Shown piece by piece: positions 41,818 to 50,025 of a stretch of DNA of 64,000 nt (positions within the stretch are counted from its first letter, which is position 1; every line of letters starts with the position of its first letter). Location: contig NZ_LR134356.1 in NCBI RefSeq assembly GCF_900637195.1, positions 5,642,001-5,706,000 of the forward strand, read 5' to 3'. The position numbers and the translations under genes are program-made. The notes below the pieces were generated by a model. It worked only from the letters and a program-made list of their open reading frames with translations. It made no database searches and was not told the origin of the DNA. Source of the DNA: Mycolicibacterium aurum (lineage in GTDB: Bacteria; Actinomycetota; Actinomycetes; Mycobacteriales; Mycobacteriaceae).

Positions 41818-43191
41818 ATGGAGCGGATGTCAGAGATAACCGGATCGAGCCCGGCGCCCTGGTGGAAAAGCCTGCAGGGGGCGTCGACGCGGCGAGCGCT
41901 GCTGTTGACGGCGCTCGGCGGGCTGCTGATCGCCGGGGTGATCACCGTGCTCCCCAGCGCCGACCCCACTGGCGGCCTGACCGCCAATTCGATCTCACTC
42001 GGACCGCGCGGCAATGACACCTTCGACCACGCCAAGAGCGGCGACTGCCTGACCTGGCCCGACCGCACCCCCGACGCCGCCGAGATCGTCGACTGCGCCG
42101 CCGAGCACCGCTTCGAGGTGGCCGAGTCCGTCGACATGCGGACCTTCCCGGGCAGTGAGTACGGACCCGACGCCGCACCTCCGTCGGTGGCGCGCATCCA
42201 GCAGATCAGCCAGGAGCAGTGCTCGGCTGCGGTCAAGCGCTATCTGGGAGCCCGCTTCGACCCCAACAGCCGATTCACCATCAGCATGCTCTGGTCGGGC
42301 GACAAGGCGTGGCGGCAGTCCGGCGAACGCCGGATGCTGTGCGGTCTCCAGCTGCCGGGGCCGAACAATCAGCAGCTGACATTCCAGGGCAGGGTCGCCG
42401 AGATCGACCAGTCCAAGGTGTGGCCGGTGGGTACCTGCCTCGGTATCGACCCGGCCACCAATCAGCCCACCGACATCCCGGTGGACTGCGCGGCCCCCCA
42501 CGCCATGGAGGTGACCGGTGCGGTCAACCTCGCCACGAAGTTCCCCGATGTGCTGCCGCCCGAAGCCGCGCAGGACACCTTCATCAAAGACGAATGCACC
42601 AAGATGACCGACGCCTACCTGGCGCCGATCAAGCTGCGCGACACCACGTTGACGCTGATCTACAGCACCGTGTCGCTGCCGAGCTGGGCGGCGGGCAGCC
42701 ACCAGGTGTCCTGCAGCATCGGCGCCACACTCGGCAACGGCGGATGGTCGACGTTGCTCAACACCGCCAAGGGCCCGCTGATGATCAACGGGCAGCCGCC
42801 GGTACCGCCGCCGGACATCCCGGAGGAGCGCCTCAGCCTGCCGCCGATCCCGATGCCCGACGCACCGTCGTCGTCGTCATCGTCGTCGTCGTCCTCGAGC
42901 AGCGGGTCTTCGGAGACCACCTACGAGGACAGCACCAGCGACAGTCAGCAGACCGTGCACGGTCCGCAGGCGACGACGGCGCCCACGCCCACCGAGCAGG
43001 CGCCGTCGGAGGTCCCGCCGCCGGGAGGTGGCAACACGTTCCTCAACGGTCCGCCACCACCACCGCCTGCTCCGCCGGCCGAGCAGCTCCCGCCGCCCGG
43101 CGCGCTGCCCCCGCCTCCGCCTCCACCGGCCCCGGTGCCCGGCCCGGTCGAGCCACCACCCCCGCTCCTCCCGCCGCCACCCGTGGCGTAG
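41818..43191 (+). CDS. Septum-formation domain membrane protein (Rv3835 type)
   Basis: 457 residues from ATG 41818; ATG 41827 is equally possible. One N-terminal membrane helix (RALLLTALGGLLIAGVITVL), then two copies of a Cys-paired domain (GDCLTWPD...VDCAAEHRFEV and GTCLGIDP...VDCAAPHAMEV), the septum_form signature. A low-complexity tail follows: twelve serines, Thr/Gln-rich stretch, then runs of prolines (PPPPPPAPP). Predicted single-pass protein with the Cys domains outside the membrane. Divergent from serS (155 bases between starts), with two TGTCACA copies just upstream. Role inferred only from the domain name. Confidence 0.85.
   Translation: MERMSEITGSSPAPWWKSLQGASTRRALLLTALGGLLIAGVITVLPSADPTGGLTANSISLGPRGNDTFDHAKSGDCLTWPDRTPDAAEIVDCAAEHRFEVAESVDMRTFPGSEYGPDAAPPSVARIQQISQEQCSAAVKRYLGARFDPNSRFTISMLWSGDKAWRQSGERRMLCGLQLPGPNNQQLTFQGRVAEIDQSKVWPVGTCLGIDPATNQPTDIPVDCAAPHAMEVTGAVNLATKFPDVLPPEAAQDTFIKDECTKMTDAYLAPIKLRDTTLTLIYSTVSLPSWAAGSHQVSCSIGATLGNGGWSTLLNTAKGPLMINGQPPVPPPDIPEERLSLPPIPMPDAPSSSSSSSSSSSSGSSETTYEDSTSDSQQTVHGPQATTAPTPTEQAPSEVPPPGGGNTFLNGPPPPPPAPPAEQLPPPGALPPPPPPPAPVPGPVEPPPPLLPPPPVA
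42868..42903 (+). repeat. Poly-serine trinucleotide run
   Basis: Twelve consecutive Ser codons, ten of the TCN type (mostly TCG) and then AGC AGC, in the septum-formation protein. Such a run can change length by slippage. Confidence 0.85.
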
Positions 43192-43195
43192 CCCG

Positions 43196-43546
43196 GTGGC
43201 CGTGGCGATGAGCCCGCAGCGGTTCGACGAGCTGGTCGGCGATGCCCTCGATCTCATCCCGCCCCGGTTGGCCGCGGCGCTCGACAACGTGGTGATCCTG
43301 GTCGCCGACCGAAACGAGGACGAGCCCGACATCCTCGGGCTGTATGAAGGCACGGCGCTGACCGAGCGGGATTCGTGGTACGCGGGTTCGTTGCCCGACA
43401 CCATCACGATCTACCGCGGGGCGCTGCTGGACTTCTGTGACAGCGAGAAGGACGTCGTGGACGAAGTGGCCATCACGGTGATCCACGAGATCGCCCACCA
43501 CTTCGGCATCGACGATGACCGGCTGCACGAACTCGGCTGGGGCTGA
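43196..43546 (+). CDS. Zincin-like metallopeptidase family protein (Rv3836 type)
   Basis: 116 residues from GTG 43196, chosen because Mtb Rv3836 has the matching VAVxM start; GTG 43202 and ATG 43208 also fit. The motif VIHEIAHHFGIDD gives HExxHxxGxxD, a minimal zinc-binding site of the Zincin_1 family. PDTITIYRGALLDFC and the end RLHELGWG are conserved with Mtb. Small cytoplasmic protein; substrate unknown. It lies five bases after the septum-formation gene and is probably co-transcribed. Confidence 0.9.
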   Translation: MAVAMSPQRFDELVGDALDLIPPRLAAALDNVVILVADRNEDEPDILGLYEGTALTERDSWYAGSLPDTITIYRGALLDFCDSEKDVVDEVAITVIHEIAHHFGIDDDRLHELGWG

Positions 43547-43608
43547 ACCGGTCCACCGATGCCGCGCGGCATCCCGAAGTCGTCGGCGGCAAGTGCTACA
43601 AACGGCTC

Positions 43609-43809
43609 ATGACCTTTCAGTGCCGCGCCTGCCGTCTGGGCCTGGAGCACTGCCACGGAGCGCTCATCCACCACGCTTTCCTGCGCACCGAATGCACCGA
43701 GGACGACTGCGTGGCTGCCGACAGCGTCCACGAGCTCCGCATCGACTGCGGTGCGGTCGGGTGTGTCTGCGACCGGATCGACGCCGTCTCAGCCCATCGG
43801 GTCGGTTGA
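43609..43809 (+). CDS. Small Cys/His-rich protein
   Basis: 66-residue protein, ATG 43609. It has eight cysteines and five histidines in a regular arrangement: CRACRLGLEHCHGALIHH, RTECTEDDC, IDCGAVGCVCD. The pattern suggests a zinc or iron-sulfur site. No homologue comes to mind by name. Its last 21 bases overlap the converging phosphoglycerate mutase family gene. Codon use and GC3 look like the neighbours. A spurious frame is unlikely to hold such ordered Cys spacing, but translation is unproven. Confidence 0.6.
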   Translation: MTFQCRACRLGLEHCHGALIHHAFLRTECTEDDCVAADSVHELRIDCGAVGCVCDRIDAVSAHRVG

Positions 43810-44499
43810 GCGCGCGGCGTCTGCGCCGCCCGTGGTGGTCACCGGGGTCTCCGGACCGAACGGCGGGGTCAGCTTGCCCCACTGCAGGCAGCTCCACCGA
43901 CCGTCGGTGATCGGTGCCAGGATGACAGATTCGGTGTTGGCCAGATGGTGGTCGATGGCGAAATGCCCGTCCACCCCGGCCAGGACGGCGGCAACCAGCC
44001 GAATCGCGGCGCCGTGGCTGACCACGACGATGTCGCCGCGCCAGGCCGCGTCGTCCAGGTAGCGCATCCGGAGCTGGTCGAGCACGGGCACGTAGCGGTC
44101 CAGGACCTGTTGCGCGGTCTCGCCGCCGGGCAGCGCGAGGTCCAGCTCGCCACCGTGCCAGCGACGGTAGATGGCATTGAACTCGTCGTGGGCTTCTTCG
44201 TCCGAGCGGTCTTCCAGGTCGCCGACCTGCACCTCGTGCAGCCCCTCGAACTCGTGTGGGCCCACGTCGGCGCCCACCCGGGTGCCGATCTCGGTGTGGA
44301 TCTCACGGGCCGTCTGCACCGCGCGCGTGGCGATCGAGTGCGCCAGCATCGCCGGCGGACGGTACAGCTCGCGGGCGAACGTCCTGGCCTGGTCGCGCCC
44401 GAGATCGGTGAGTTCTGCCCCCGGCGGCCTGGTGTCCAGGCGCCGATCGACGTTTCCGTGCGTCTGCCCGTGCCGCACCAGCACCAGCCGTCCGCTCAC
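43789..44499 (-). CDS. Histidine phosphatase / phosphoglycerate mutase family (Rv3837c type)
   Basis: 236 residues from GTG 44499, which overlaps the pheA stop by four bases (GTGA). Catalytic LVRHGQTHGN (phospho-accepting His), second Arg in ATRAVQTARE, Glu in GLHEVQVGDLE, and SHGAAIR with the second His. Predicted broad-specificity phosphatase or mutase in the cytoplasm; Mtb Rv3837c is the equivalent. Coupled translation with pheA is conserved with Mtb. Identity of the substrate is open. Confidence 0.9.
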   Translation of the reverse strand: MSGRLVLVRHGQTHGNVDRRLDTRPPGAELTDLGRDQARTFARELYRPPAMLAHSIATRAVQTAREIHTEIGTRVGADVGPHEFEGLHEVQVGDLEDRSDEEAHDEFNAIYRRWHGGELDLALPGGETAQQVLDRYVPVLDQLRMRYLDDAAWRGDIVVVSHGAAIRLVAAVLAGVDGHFAIDHHLANTESVILAPITDGRWSCLQWGKLTPPFGPETPVTTTGGADAARSTDPMG

Positions 44500-45440
44500 G
44501 GCCTGCCCTCCCGTAGTCGGTCCAACCAGGTCGCCGCCTCCTCCAGCCGCGGTGGCACGGCTCCCACCACATCGCCCGTCGGCCACGAGCCCAGATACCG
44601 CACGTCCGCGCAGCGGCGGTGCAGCGCCCGCAGCGCCTCGGCGACCAGGGCGTCGTCGATGTGCCCGACGAAGTCCAGGAAGAACTTGTAGCTGCCCAGC
44701 TCGGTGCGGGTGGGGCGGGACTCGATCCGGGTCAGGTCGATGTCGCGCATCGACAGCTCGGTCATCGCGGCGACCAGCGCGCCGGGCACGTTGTCCAGGC
44801 GCAGCACCACCGACGTCCGGTCGGCGCCGGTGACTCTCGGTGGCGGGCCGGGGCACCCCACGAGGACGAACCTGGTTCGGGCGTTCGGTTCGTCGACGAC
44901 GCCCTCCGCGAGTGCCTGGAGGCCGTAGCGCTGCACGGCCAGCGCGGTGGTGACGGCGGCGTCCGCCTTGCCGTCCGCGACATCGGCGGCCGCGGCGGCG
45001 TTCGAGTTGGCCGGGACCAGTTCGGCGGCGGGCAGGTGCGCTGTCAGCCACCGTTTCACCTGCGCTGCCGCCACCGGGAAAGCCGCGACGGTCCGCACCT
45101 CCCCGGCCGTGGTCCCCGGGCGCACGGCGATGGAGAAGGACACGTCGAGGGTCAGTTCGGCATAGATCTGGACCGCCGCGCCGTCGGCCAGGCTGTCCAG
45201 CGTCGGTATCACCGACCCGTCGATCGAGTTCTCGATCGGGACGCAGGCGAAGTCCGCCTCCCCGGATCGGACGGCGGCCAGCGCGGCGGCCGTGCTGTCG
45301 GTGGCGATGTGGGTGATGGTCTCGGTTCCGGGGGCGTCGTGCCGCCCACGACCCGGCGGAATCAGGCCGTTGGCCGCGATCGCGCGCAGGGCTGCCTCGG
45401 TGAACGTTCCCTCGGGACCGAGGTAGGCGATGCCGGGCAC
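44496..45440 (-). CDS. pheA: Prephenate dehydratase PheA
   Basis: Converts prephenate to phenylpyruvate in phenylalanine synthesis. 314 residues from GTG 45440: IAYLGPEGTFTEAAL is the family start; the catalytic segment is FACVPIENSIDGSVIPTLDSL, and TRFVLVG closes the dehydratase domain. A C-terminal ACT domain (VVLRLDNVPGALVAAMTELSMRDIDLTRIESRPTRTELGSY-type region, with the ESRP motif) gives allosteric Phe control. No chorismate mutase domain, as in Mtb Rv3838c. Followed with overlap by the histidine phosphatase gene. Confidence 0.96.
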   Translation of the reverse strand: MPGIAYLGPEGTFTEAALRAIAANGLIPPGRGRHDAPGTETITHIATDSTAAALAAVRSGEADFACVPIENSIDGSVIPTLDSLADGAAVQIYAELTLDVSFSIAVRPGTTAGEVRTVAAFPVAAAQVKRWLTAHLPAAELVPANSNAAAAADVADGKADAAVTTALAVQRYGLQALAEGVVDEPNARTRFVLVGCPGPPPRVTGADRTSVVLRLDNVPGALVAAMTELSMRDIDLTRIESRPTRTELGSYKFFLDFVGHIDDALVAEALRALHRRCADVRYLGSWPTGDVVGAVPPRLEEAATWLDRLREGRP

Positions 45441-45514
45441 CGCACCACACTAACGGTTTCGGAGGTAATGCCGTTCCGCTGCGGGAAGGCCTTGCGCCGC
45501 GCGACTTCGACTAG

Positions 45515-45533
45515 TTAAGTTAGGCTCACCTTA
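45515..45533 (+). promoter_or_regulatory. IdeR iron box upstream of the DUF2470 gene
   Basis: TTAAGTTAGGCTCACCTTA matches 16 of 19 positions of the DtxR/IdeR consensus TTAGGTTAGGCTAACCTAA, ending 19 bases before the ATG. In Mtb the homologous gene Rv3839 is IdeR-repressed, so iron control here is well founded. Confidence 0.88.
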
Positions 45534-45552
45534 CCAACGAAAGGCAATCGCG

Positions 45553-46353
45553 ATGGCCTCACTGACACCGACTGCGACCCCCACCACGGCCGAGCGGATC
45601 CGTAGCGCGTGCGTACGGGCCGGCGGCGCGATGCTCGCCGTCGAGGGCCTCGACCCCGTCACCACCCCGGTGCACCACCTGCTCGACGACGGATCCTTCG
45701 CGATCACCGTGCCCGTCGCCGGAGCGCTCGCCGCGACGGTGGTCTCCGCGGGCAACTCGGGCATCCAGGCGGTGCTGGAGATGACCGACTACGCACCGCT
45801 GCCACTGCGCGAGCCGGTGCGGTCCCTGGTCTGGATCCAGGGCACGGTGCGCGACGTCCCGATGGCCGAAGTGCCCGGGCTGCTGGATCTGATCGCCAGC
45901 GCGGATCCCAATCCTGCTCTCCTACAAGTGAATTCCGGACCGGAAGCAGACGACGCCGACGCCCCCTACGCGCTGATGCGATTGGAGATCGAATCGGTCG
46001 TGGTTGCCGACTCGACCGGGGCCGAGTCCGTCGCGCTCACCGCCCTGCTCGGCGCCAGACCGGACCCGTTCTGCGCCATGGAGTCCTGCTGGCTGCAGCA
46101 CATGGAGTCGGCGCATCGCGAGGTCGTCGACCGCCTGGCCACCCGCCTGCCCGCGTCACTTCGCCAGGGCCGGGTCCGGCCGCTCGGGCTCGATCGGTAC
46201 GGCGTGCAGCTGCGGGTCGAGGGGGACGACGGTGACCACGACGTACGGCTGCCGTTCGCCAAGCCGGTCGACGACGTGACGGGCCTCAGCCAGGCCATCC
46301 GGGTCCTGATGGGATGCCCGTTCCTCAACGGCCTGCGCGCACGCGGCGCCTGA
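45553..46353 (+). CDS. DUF2470 protein, IdeR-regulated (Rv3839 type)
   Basis: 266 residues from ATG 45553, with GAAAGG about eight bases upstream. The C-terminal DUF2470 part contains MESAHREVVDRL and VQLRVEGDDGDHDVRLPFAKPVDD; the N-terminal half resembles FMN-binding split-barrel domains (DGSFAITVPV). Proteins of this type are linked to haem or iron use. The IdeR box immediately upstream supports derepression under iron limitation. Cytoplasmic. Syntenic with Mtb Rv3839. Catalytic activity is not established. Confidence 0.88.
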   Translation: MASLTPTATPTTAERIRSACVRAGGAMLAVEGLDPVTTPVHHLLDDGSFAITVPVAGALAATVVSAGNSGIQAVLEMTDYAPLPLREPVRSLVWIQGTVRDVPMAEVPGLLDLIASADPNPALLQVNSGPEADDADAPYALMRLEIESVVVADSTGAESVALTALLGARPDPFCAMESCWLQHMESAHREVVDRLATRLPASLRQGRVRPLGLDRYGVQLRVEGDDGDHDVRLPFAKPVDDVTGLSQAIRVLMGCPFLNGLRARGA

Positions 46354-46383
46354 ACAGCCGGGCGTCCCACTACCGTGGCTGCG

Positions 46384-47151
46384 GTGAGCGGGACTGACGA
46401 CGAGCTGACCGATGCGCAGCGGCGGGCGTTGCGCCTGGAGATCGCCGCCGTACTGGCGGTCACGTTCGCCCTCAGCGCGTACACGGCGCTGCTGAGTCTC
46501 ATCGAGGGCGTCCTCCTCGGCCTCTCGGGCCGCACCGTCGCCCTCAACCCGAAGCGGTCGCCCTTCGACCTGATCGACCTGGGCCTGAATCTGGCCAGCC
46601 TGTTCCAGCTGCTCGCGTGGGGGGCGCTGGCCATCTACCTGTTGTGGCGCAGCGGCGACGGGCCGGCGCGGATCGGCCTCGCCAGAATCCGCTGGCGCCA
46701 GGATGTTCTCGGCGGCGTCGGACTCGCCCTGCTCATCGGCGTTCCGGGCCTCGCGCTCTATCAGATCGCCCGGATCCTGGGACTCAACGCCTCCGTCGAG
46801 CCCGCCGAACTCAACGACACCTGGTGGCGGATCCCCGTCCTGCTGCTGCTGGCCTTCGGCAATTCCTGGGCCGAGGAAGTCATCGTCGTCGGGTTCCTCC
46901 TCACCCGGCTGCGCCAGCTGAAGGTCAATCCGTGGACGGCACTTGTGGTGTCGAGCCTGTTGCGCGGCGCCTATCACCTGTATCAGGGATTCGGAGCGGG
47001 CCTCGGCAACGTCGCCATGGGTCTGGTGTTCGGGTACGCCTGGCAGCGGACCGGGCGACTGTGGCCGCTGATCATCGCCCATGCCCTGATCGACGCGGTG
47101 GCCTTCGTCGGGTACTCACTGCTGGCCGGTCGCCTCGGGTGGCTGCAGTAG
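46384..47151 (+). CDS. CPBP (Abi) family intramembrane metalloprotease
   Basis: 255 residues from GTG 46384 (GTG 46375 adds three). About six to seven membrane helices. The CPBP motifs are SWAEEVIVVGFLLTRL (EExxxR-like glutamates), SLLRGAYHLYQG with the His, and WPLIIAHALIDAVAF (second His/Asp). Probable CAAX-like intramembrane protease; prokaryotic members act in peptide modification or immunity, but nothing here points to a substrate. It lies between the Rv3839 and LCP homologues; I recall no equivalent there in Mtb. No clear Shine-Dalgarno. Confidence 0.85.
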   Translation: MSGTDDELTDAQRRALRLEIAAVLAVTFALSAYTALLSLIEGVLLGLSGRTVALNPKRSPFDLIDLGLNLASLFQLLAWGALAIYLLWRSGDGPARIGLARIRWRQDVLGGVGLALLIGVPGLALYQIARILGLNASVEPAELNDTWWRIPVLLLLAFGNSWAEEVIVVGFLLTRLRQLKVNPWTALVVSSLLRGAYHLYQGFGAGLGNVAMGLVFGYAWQRTGRLWPLIIAHALIDAVAFVGYSLLAGRLGWLQ

Positions 47152-47203
47152 CCCGCGGACCGGTTCACCGCCTCCGACCCTGGCTACGCGTACATTTCTT
47201 CTG

Positions 47204-48511
47204 GTGAACGACCAGCGGCCGCCGTTCCCTGGGCCGGTTCCGCCGCCCCCGCCGGGCGCGAACCCCGGCCGTCGCGAACCGTCGCCGGCGATCCGGCGCG
47301 ACCCCAACTACCGGCCCGCCTGGCCGCCCAACCCGTCGACGCCGCCGCGCCGACCGGCCCCGCCACCCCCTGCGCAGAGGCAGGCCGCGCCGCCACCTCC
47401 GCCGCCGCGGCAGCGACGGCCCGCGCCCCCACCTCGACCGGCTCCGCCCCCGCCTGCGTCACCGCCACCCCCTCCACCGCGCCAGCGACGTCCCGCCCCG
47501 GCGGGCCGACCGGTCCCGCCGGTCTCGCCGCCTGCGCGTAGGAAACCCCGGCGCGTGCGGCGCTGGCTGCGGATCGCCCTCGTGTTCCTTCTCCTGCTGG
47601 CGGTCGGCGGCGTCGCGGTCGGCGCATGGGCCGATTCGGCGTTGACCCGCGTCGCGGCGCTCACCGACTACCCGCAACGACCCGGCCAGGGCGCCGGAAC
47701 CACCTGGCTGCTCGTCGGATCGGACGGTCGGGAGGGCCTGACTCCGGAACAGCAGGCCGAGCTCAGCACCGGTGGCGATCTCGGCGCGGGCCGGACCGAC
47801 ACCATCCTGCTGGTGCACCTGCCCGGCCTGGGCTCTTCCACCCCCGCCACCATGGTGTCGATCCCGCGCGACTCCTACGTCCCCATCCCCGAGTACGGCA
47901 GCGACAAGATCAACGCCGCGTTCTCTATCGGTGGACCTCCGCTGCTGGCCCAGACGGTCGAGCAGGCCACCGGGTTGCGGGTGGACCACTACGCCGAGAT
48001 CGGCTTCGGCGGATTCGCCGGTCTCGTGGACGCGGTGGGCGGTGTGACGCTGTGCCCCACGGAGCCCATCGACGATCCGCTTGCGGGCATCGCCCTGCCC
48101 GCAGGCTGTCAGCACGTCGACGGCCGGGAGGCATTGGGCTTCGTGCGCAGCCGCGCTACGCCGCGCGCCGACCTGGACCGAATGGCCAACCAGCGCCAAT
48201 TCATGTCCACGCTCGTGGACCGCGCCGCCAGCCCGGCGGTGCTCCTCAACCCACTGCGGTGGTATCCGATGGCGCGCGCGGCAGGCGAGACGGTGACGGT
48301 CGACGAGGGTGATCACCTCTGGGATCTCGCCCGGCTGGGCTGGGCGCTGCGCGGCGACATCACGAACATCACCGTGCCGATCGGCGAGTTCACCGACAAC
48401 GGTTCCGGGTCGATCGTGGTGTGGGACAGCGAGGCCGCGCAACAACTGTTCGCCGCACTGGCGTCGGACTCACCGGTGCCCCAGGACGTCCTCGACGCCG
48501 CCAACCGGTAG
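47204..48511 (+). CDS. LytR-CpsA-Psr (LCP) family wall-polymer ligase
   Basis: 435 residues from GTG 47204. A very Pro-rich cytoplasmic N-terminus (about 110 residues) is followed by RRWLRIALVFLLLLAVGGVAV, one membrane helix, then an extracytoplasmic LCP domain. Lipid-phosphate-binding residues are present: SRDTILLVHL-like segment, VSIPRDSYVPIPEYGSDKIN, and DLDRMANQRQFM. LCP enzymes attach arabinogalactan to peptidoglycan in mycobacteria; this may be a paralogue of Lcp1. It sits where Mtb has the much shorter Rv3840, which I recall as an LCP fragment, so the intact gene here is of interest. Confidence 0.9.
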   Translation: MNDQRPPFPGPVPPPPPGANPGRREPSPAIRRDPNYRPAWPPNPSTPPRRPAPPPPAQRQAAPPPPPPRQRRPAPPPRPAPPPPASPPPPPPRQRRPAPAGRPVPPVSPPARRKPRRVRRWLRIALVFLLLLAVGGVAVGAWADSALTRVAALTDYPQRPGQGAGTTWLLVGSDGREGLTPEQQAELSTGGDLGAGRTDTILLVHLPGLGSSTPATMVSIPRDSYVPIPEYGSDKINAAFSIGGPPLLAQTVEQATGLRVDHYAEIGFGGFAGLVDAVGGVTLCPTEPIDDPLAGIALPAGCQHVDGREALGFVRSRATPRADLDRMANQRQFMSTLVDRAASPAVLLNPLRWYPMARAAGETVTVDEGDHLWDLARLGWALRGDITNITVPIGEFTDNGSGSIVVWDSEAAQQLFAALASDSPVPQDVLDAANR

Positions 48512-48557
48512 CGCTCACAGCAAACACTGTCGGCCAGCTCACAACGGTCCACCTTAC

Positions 48558-48602
48558 TAAGGTTACGCTCACCTCTACCGGGCCCGGGTAAGGCTCACCT
48601 TC
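48558..48602 (+). promoter_or_regulatory. Tandem IdeR-like boxes upstream of bfrB
   Basis: Two degenerate 19-bp boxes: TAAGGTTACGCTCACCTCT (48558-48576, 14/19) and CCGGGTAAGGCTCACCTTC (48584-48602, 12/19), 26 bases apart. The bfrB ATG is 37 bases further on. In Mtb, tandem IdeR sites activate bfrB when iron is plentiful; the same layout suggests the same control. Confidence 0.75.
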
Positions 48603-48639
48603 GCTGACAGTGCCCTCTGACCTGCTATATCCTCGGCCC

Positions 48640-49185
48640 ATGAGCATCCATGACGCACTCGATACCAAGTTCCACAGCCTGCTCAACGATCAGGTCCGCA
48701 GCGAACTCGGAGCGTCGCAGCAATACCTCGCCATCGCGGTGTACTTCGACAGCGCCGACCTGCCCCAGCTCGCCTCGTTCTTCTATCGCCAGTCGGTCGA
48801 GGAACGCAATCACGCGCTGATGCTCGTGCAGTACCTGATCGACCGCGGTGTGACCACAGAGATCCCGGCCGTCGACCCGGTGCGCAATGCCTTCGAAACC
48901 CCCCGCGACGCCATCGGCCTCGCGCTGGACCTCGAGCTCGCTGTCACCGACCAGATCAGCCGCCTTGCGGGCACCGCGCGCGACGAAGGCGACTACCTGG
49001 GTGAACAGTTCATGCAGTGGTTCCTCAAGGAGCAGGTCGAAGAGGTCGCGCTGATGACGACGCTGGTCCGCATCGCCGAACGCGCGGGGGCCGACCTGTT
49101 CCATCTGGAGGACTACGTCGCCCGGGAGATCTCTACCGGTGGCACCGATCCGTCAGCGCCGAAGGCCGCCGGCGGCGCGATCTGA
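48640..49185 (+). CDS. bfrB: Ferritin BfrB
   Basis: Iron-storage ferritin forming a 24-subunit cage, 181 residues like the Mtb protein. ATG 48640 (MSIHDALDTKFHSLLNDQV). Ferroxidase-centre residues: Glu in LNDQVRSELGASQQYLAI, Glu and His in SVEERNHALML, and QWFLKEQVEEV. The non-haem ferritin type lacks the haem-binding Met of bacterioferritins. A short C-terminal Gly/Ala tail is present. CTATAT at about 48626 could be the -10. Preceded by tandem IdeR boxes. Confidence 0.96.
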   Translation: MSIHDALDTKFHSLLNDQVRSELGASQQYLAIAVYFDSADLPQLASFFYRQSVEERNHALMLVQYLIDRGVTTEIPAVDPVRNAFETPRDAIGLALDLELAVTDQISRLAGTARDEGDYLGEQFMQWFLKEQVEEVALMTTLVRIAERAGADLFHLEDYVAREISTGGTDPSAPKAAGGAI

Positions 49186-49199
49186 CCGCAGAACCCGGG

Positions 49200-50021
49200 C
49201 TAGTCCCGACCGGCACCCGTCAGGCCGTCCTGCAGCCAACCCTTGGTGCGACCGGGATGATTGGTGGCGATCCAGGCCACGCCGATGTCCCGGCAGTACT
49301 GGACGTCCTCGTAGTGGTCGACCGTCCAGCAGTACAGTGCGCGACCCTGCGCGGCCGCCCGATCCACCAGCTCGGGGTGCTCGCGCAGGGTGGCGATCGA
49401 CGGTCCCACCGCGGTGGCCCCGACCGTCGTGGCGGCGCTGCCACCCAGGTAGCGCGACGTCTCGCCCAGCAGCACGGTCGGAAGCATCGGCGCGGCGCGA
49501 CGGATCCGCCAGACTGCGGCGGCCGAGAAGGACATCACCACCGCCCTTGCCAGATCGGCCGACGCCGGTGAGGCGATGCCATACCGGTGCAGCAGAGCGA
49601 GCACCTTGCTTTCCACCAGCGCGCCGAAACGCACCGGATGTTTGGTCTCGATGAACATCTTCACCGGGCGGTTCCAGTCCAGGACCAGGGCGACGAGATC
49701 GTCGAGGGTCAGCAGCCCGGTGTCGCCGTGGCTTCCGTCCACGCGCCAGCTGGGGTGCCAGGAGCCGTAATCCAATTCGCGCAATTGCGCCAGTGTCATC
49801 TCACTGACCAGGCCGGTTCCCGTCGAGGTGCGTTCCAGCTTGCGGTCGTGCACGCACACCAGGTGGCCGTCCTTGGTCAGCCGCACGTCGCATTCGACGG
49901 CGTCGGCCCCTTCTTCGAGCGCGAGCTGGTAGGCGGCCCGGGTGTGCTCCGGCCGATCGGCTGAGGCACCCCGATGGGCGACCACGAATGGATGGCCGCC
50001 GAACGTCTCGCCGGAGCTCAT
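49200..50021 (-). CDS. glpQ1: Glycerophosphodiester phosphodiesterase GlpQ1
   Basis: Hydrolyses glycerophosphodiesters to glycerol-3-phosphate and alcohol. 273 residues from ATG 50021. The family motifs are VAHRGASADRPEHT (catalytic His, Arg, Glu), ECDVRLTKDGHLVCVHD with metal-binding Glu/Asp and second His, and IETKHP. No signal peptide, so probably cytoplasmic. Matches Mtb Rv3842c in position and length, tail-to-tail with bfrB (14-base gap). Confidence 0.93.
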   Translation of the reverse strand: MSSGETFGGHPFVVAHRGASADRPEHTRAAYQLALEEGADAVECDVRLTKDGHLVCVHDRKLERTSTGTGLVSEMTLAQLRELDYGSWHPSWRVDGSHGDTGLLTLDDLVALVLDWNRPVKMFIETKHPVRFGALVESKVLALLHRYGIASPASADLARAVVMSFSAAAVWRIRRAAPMLPTVLLGETSRYLGGSAATTVGATAVGPSIATLREHPELVDRAAAQGRALYCWTVDHYEDVQYCRDIGVAWIATNHPGRTKGWLQDGLTGAGRD

Positions 50022-50025
50022 ATCG

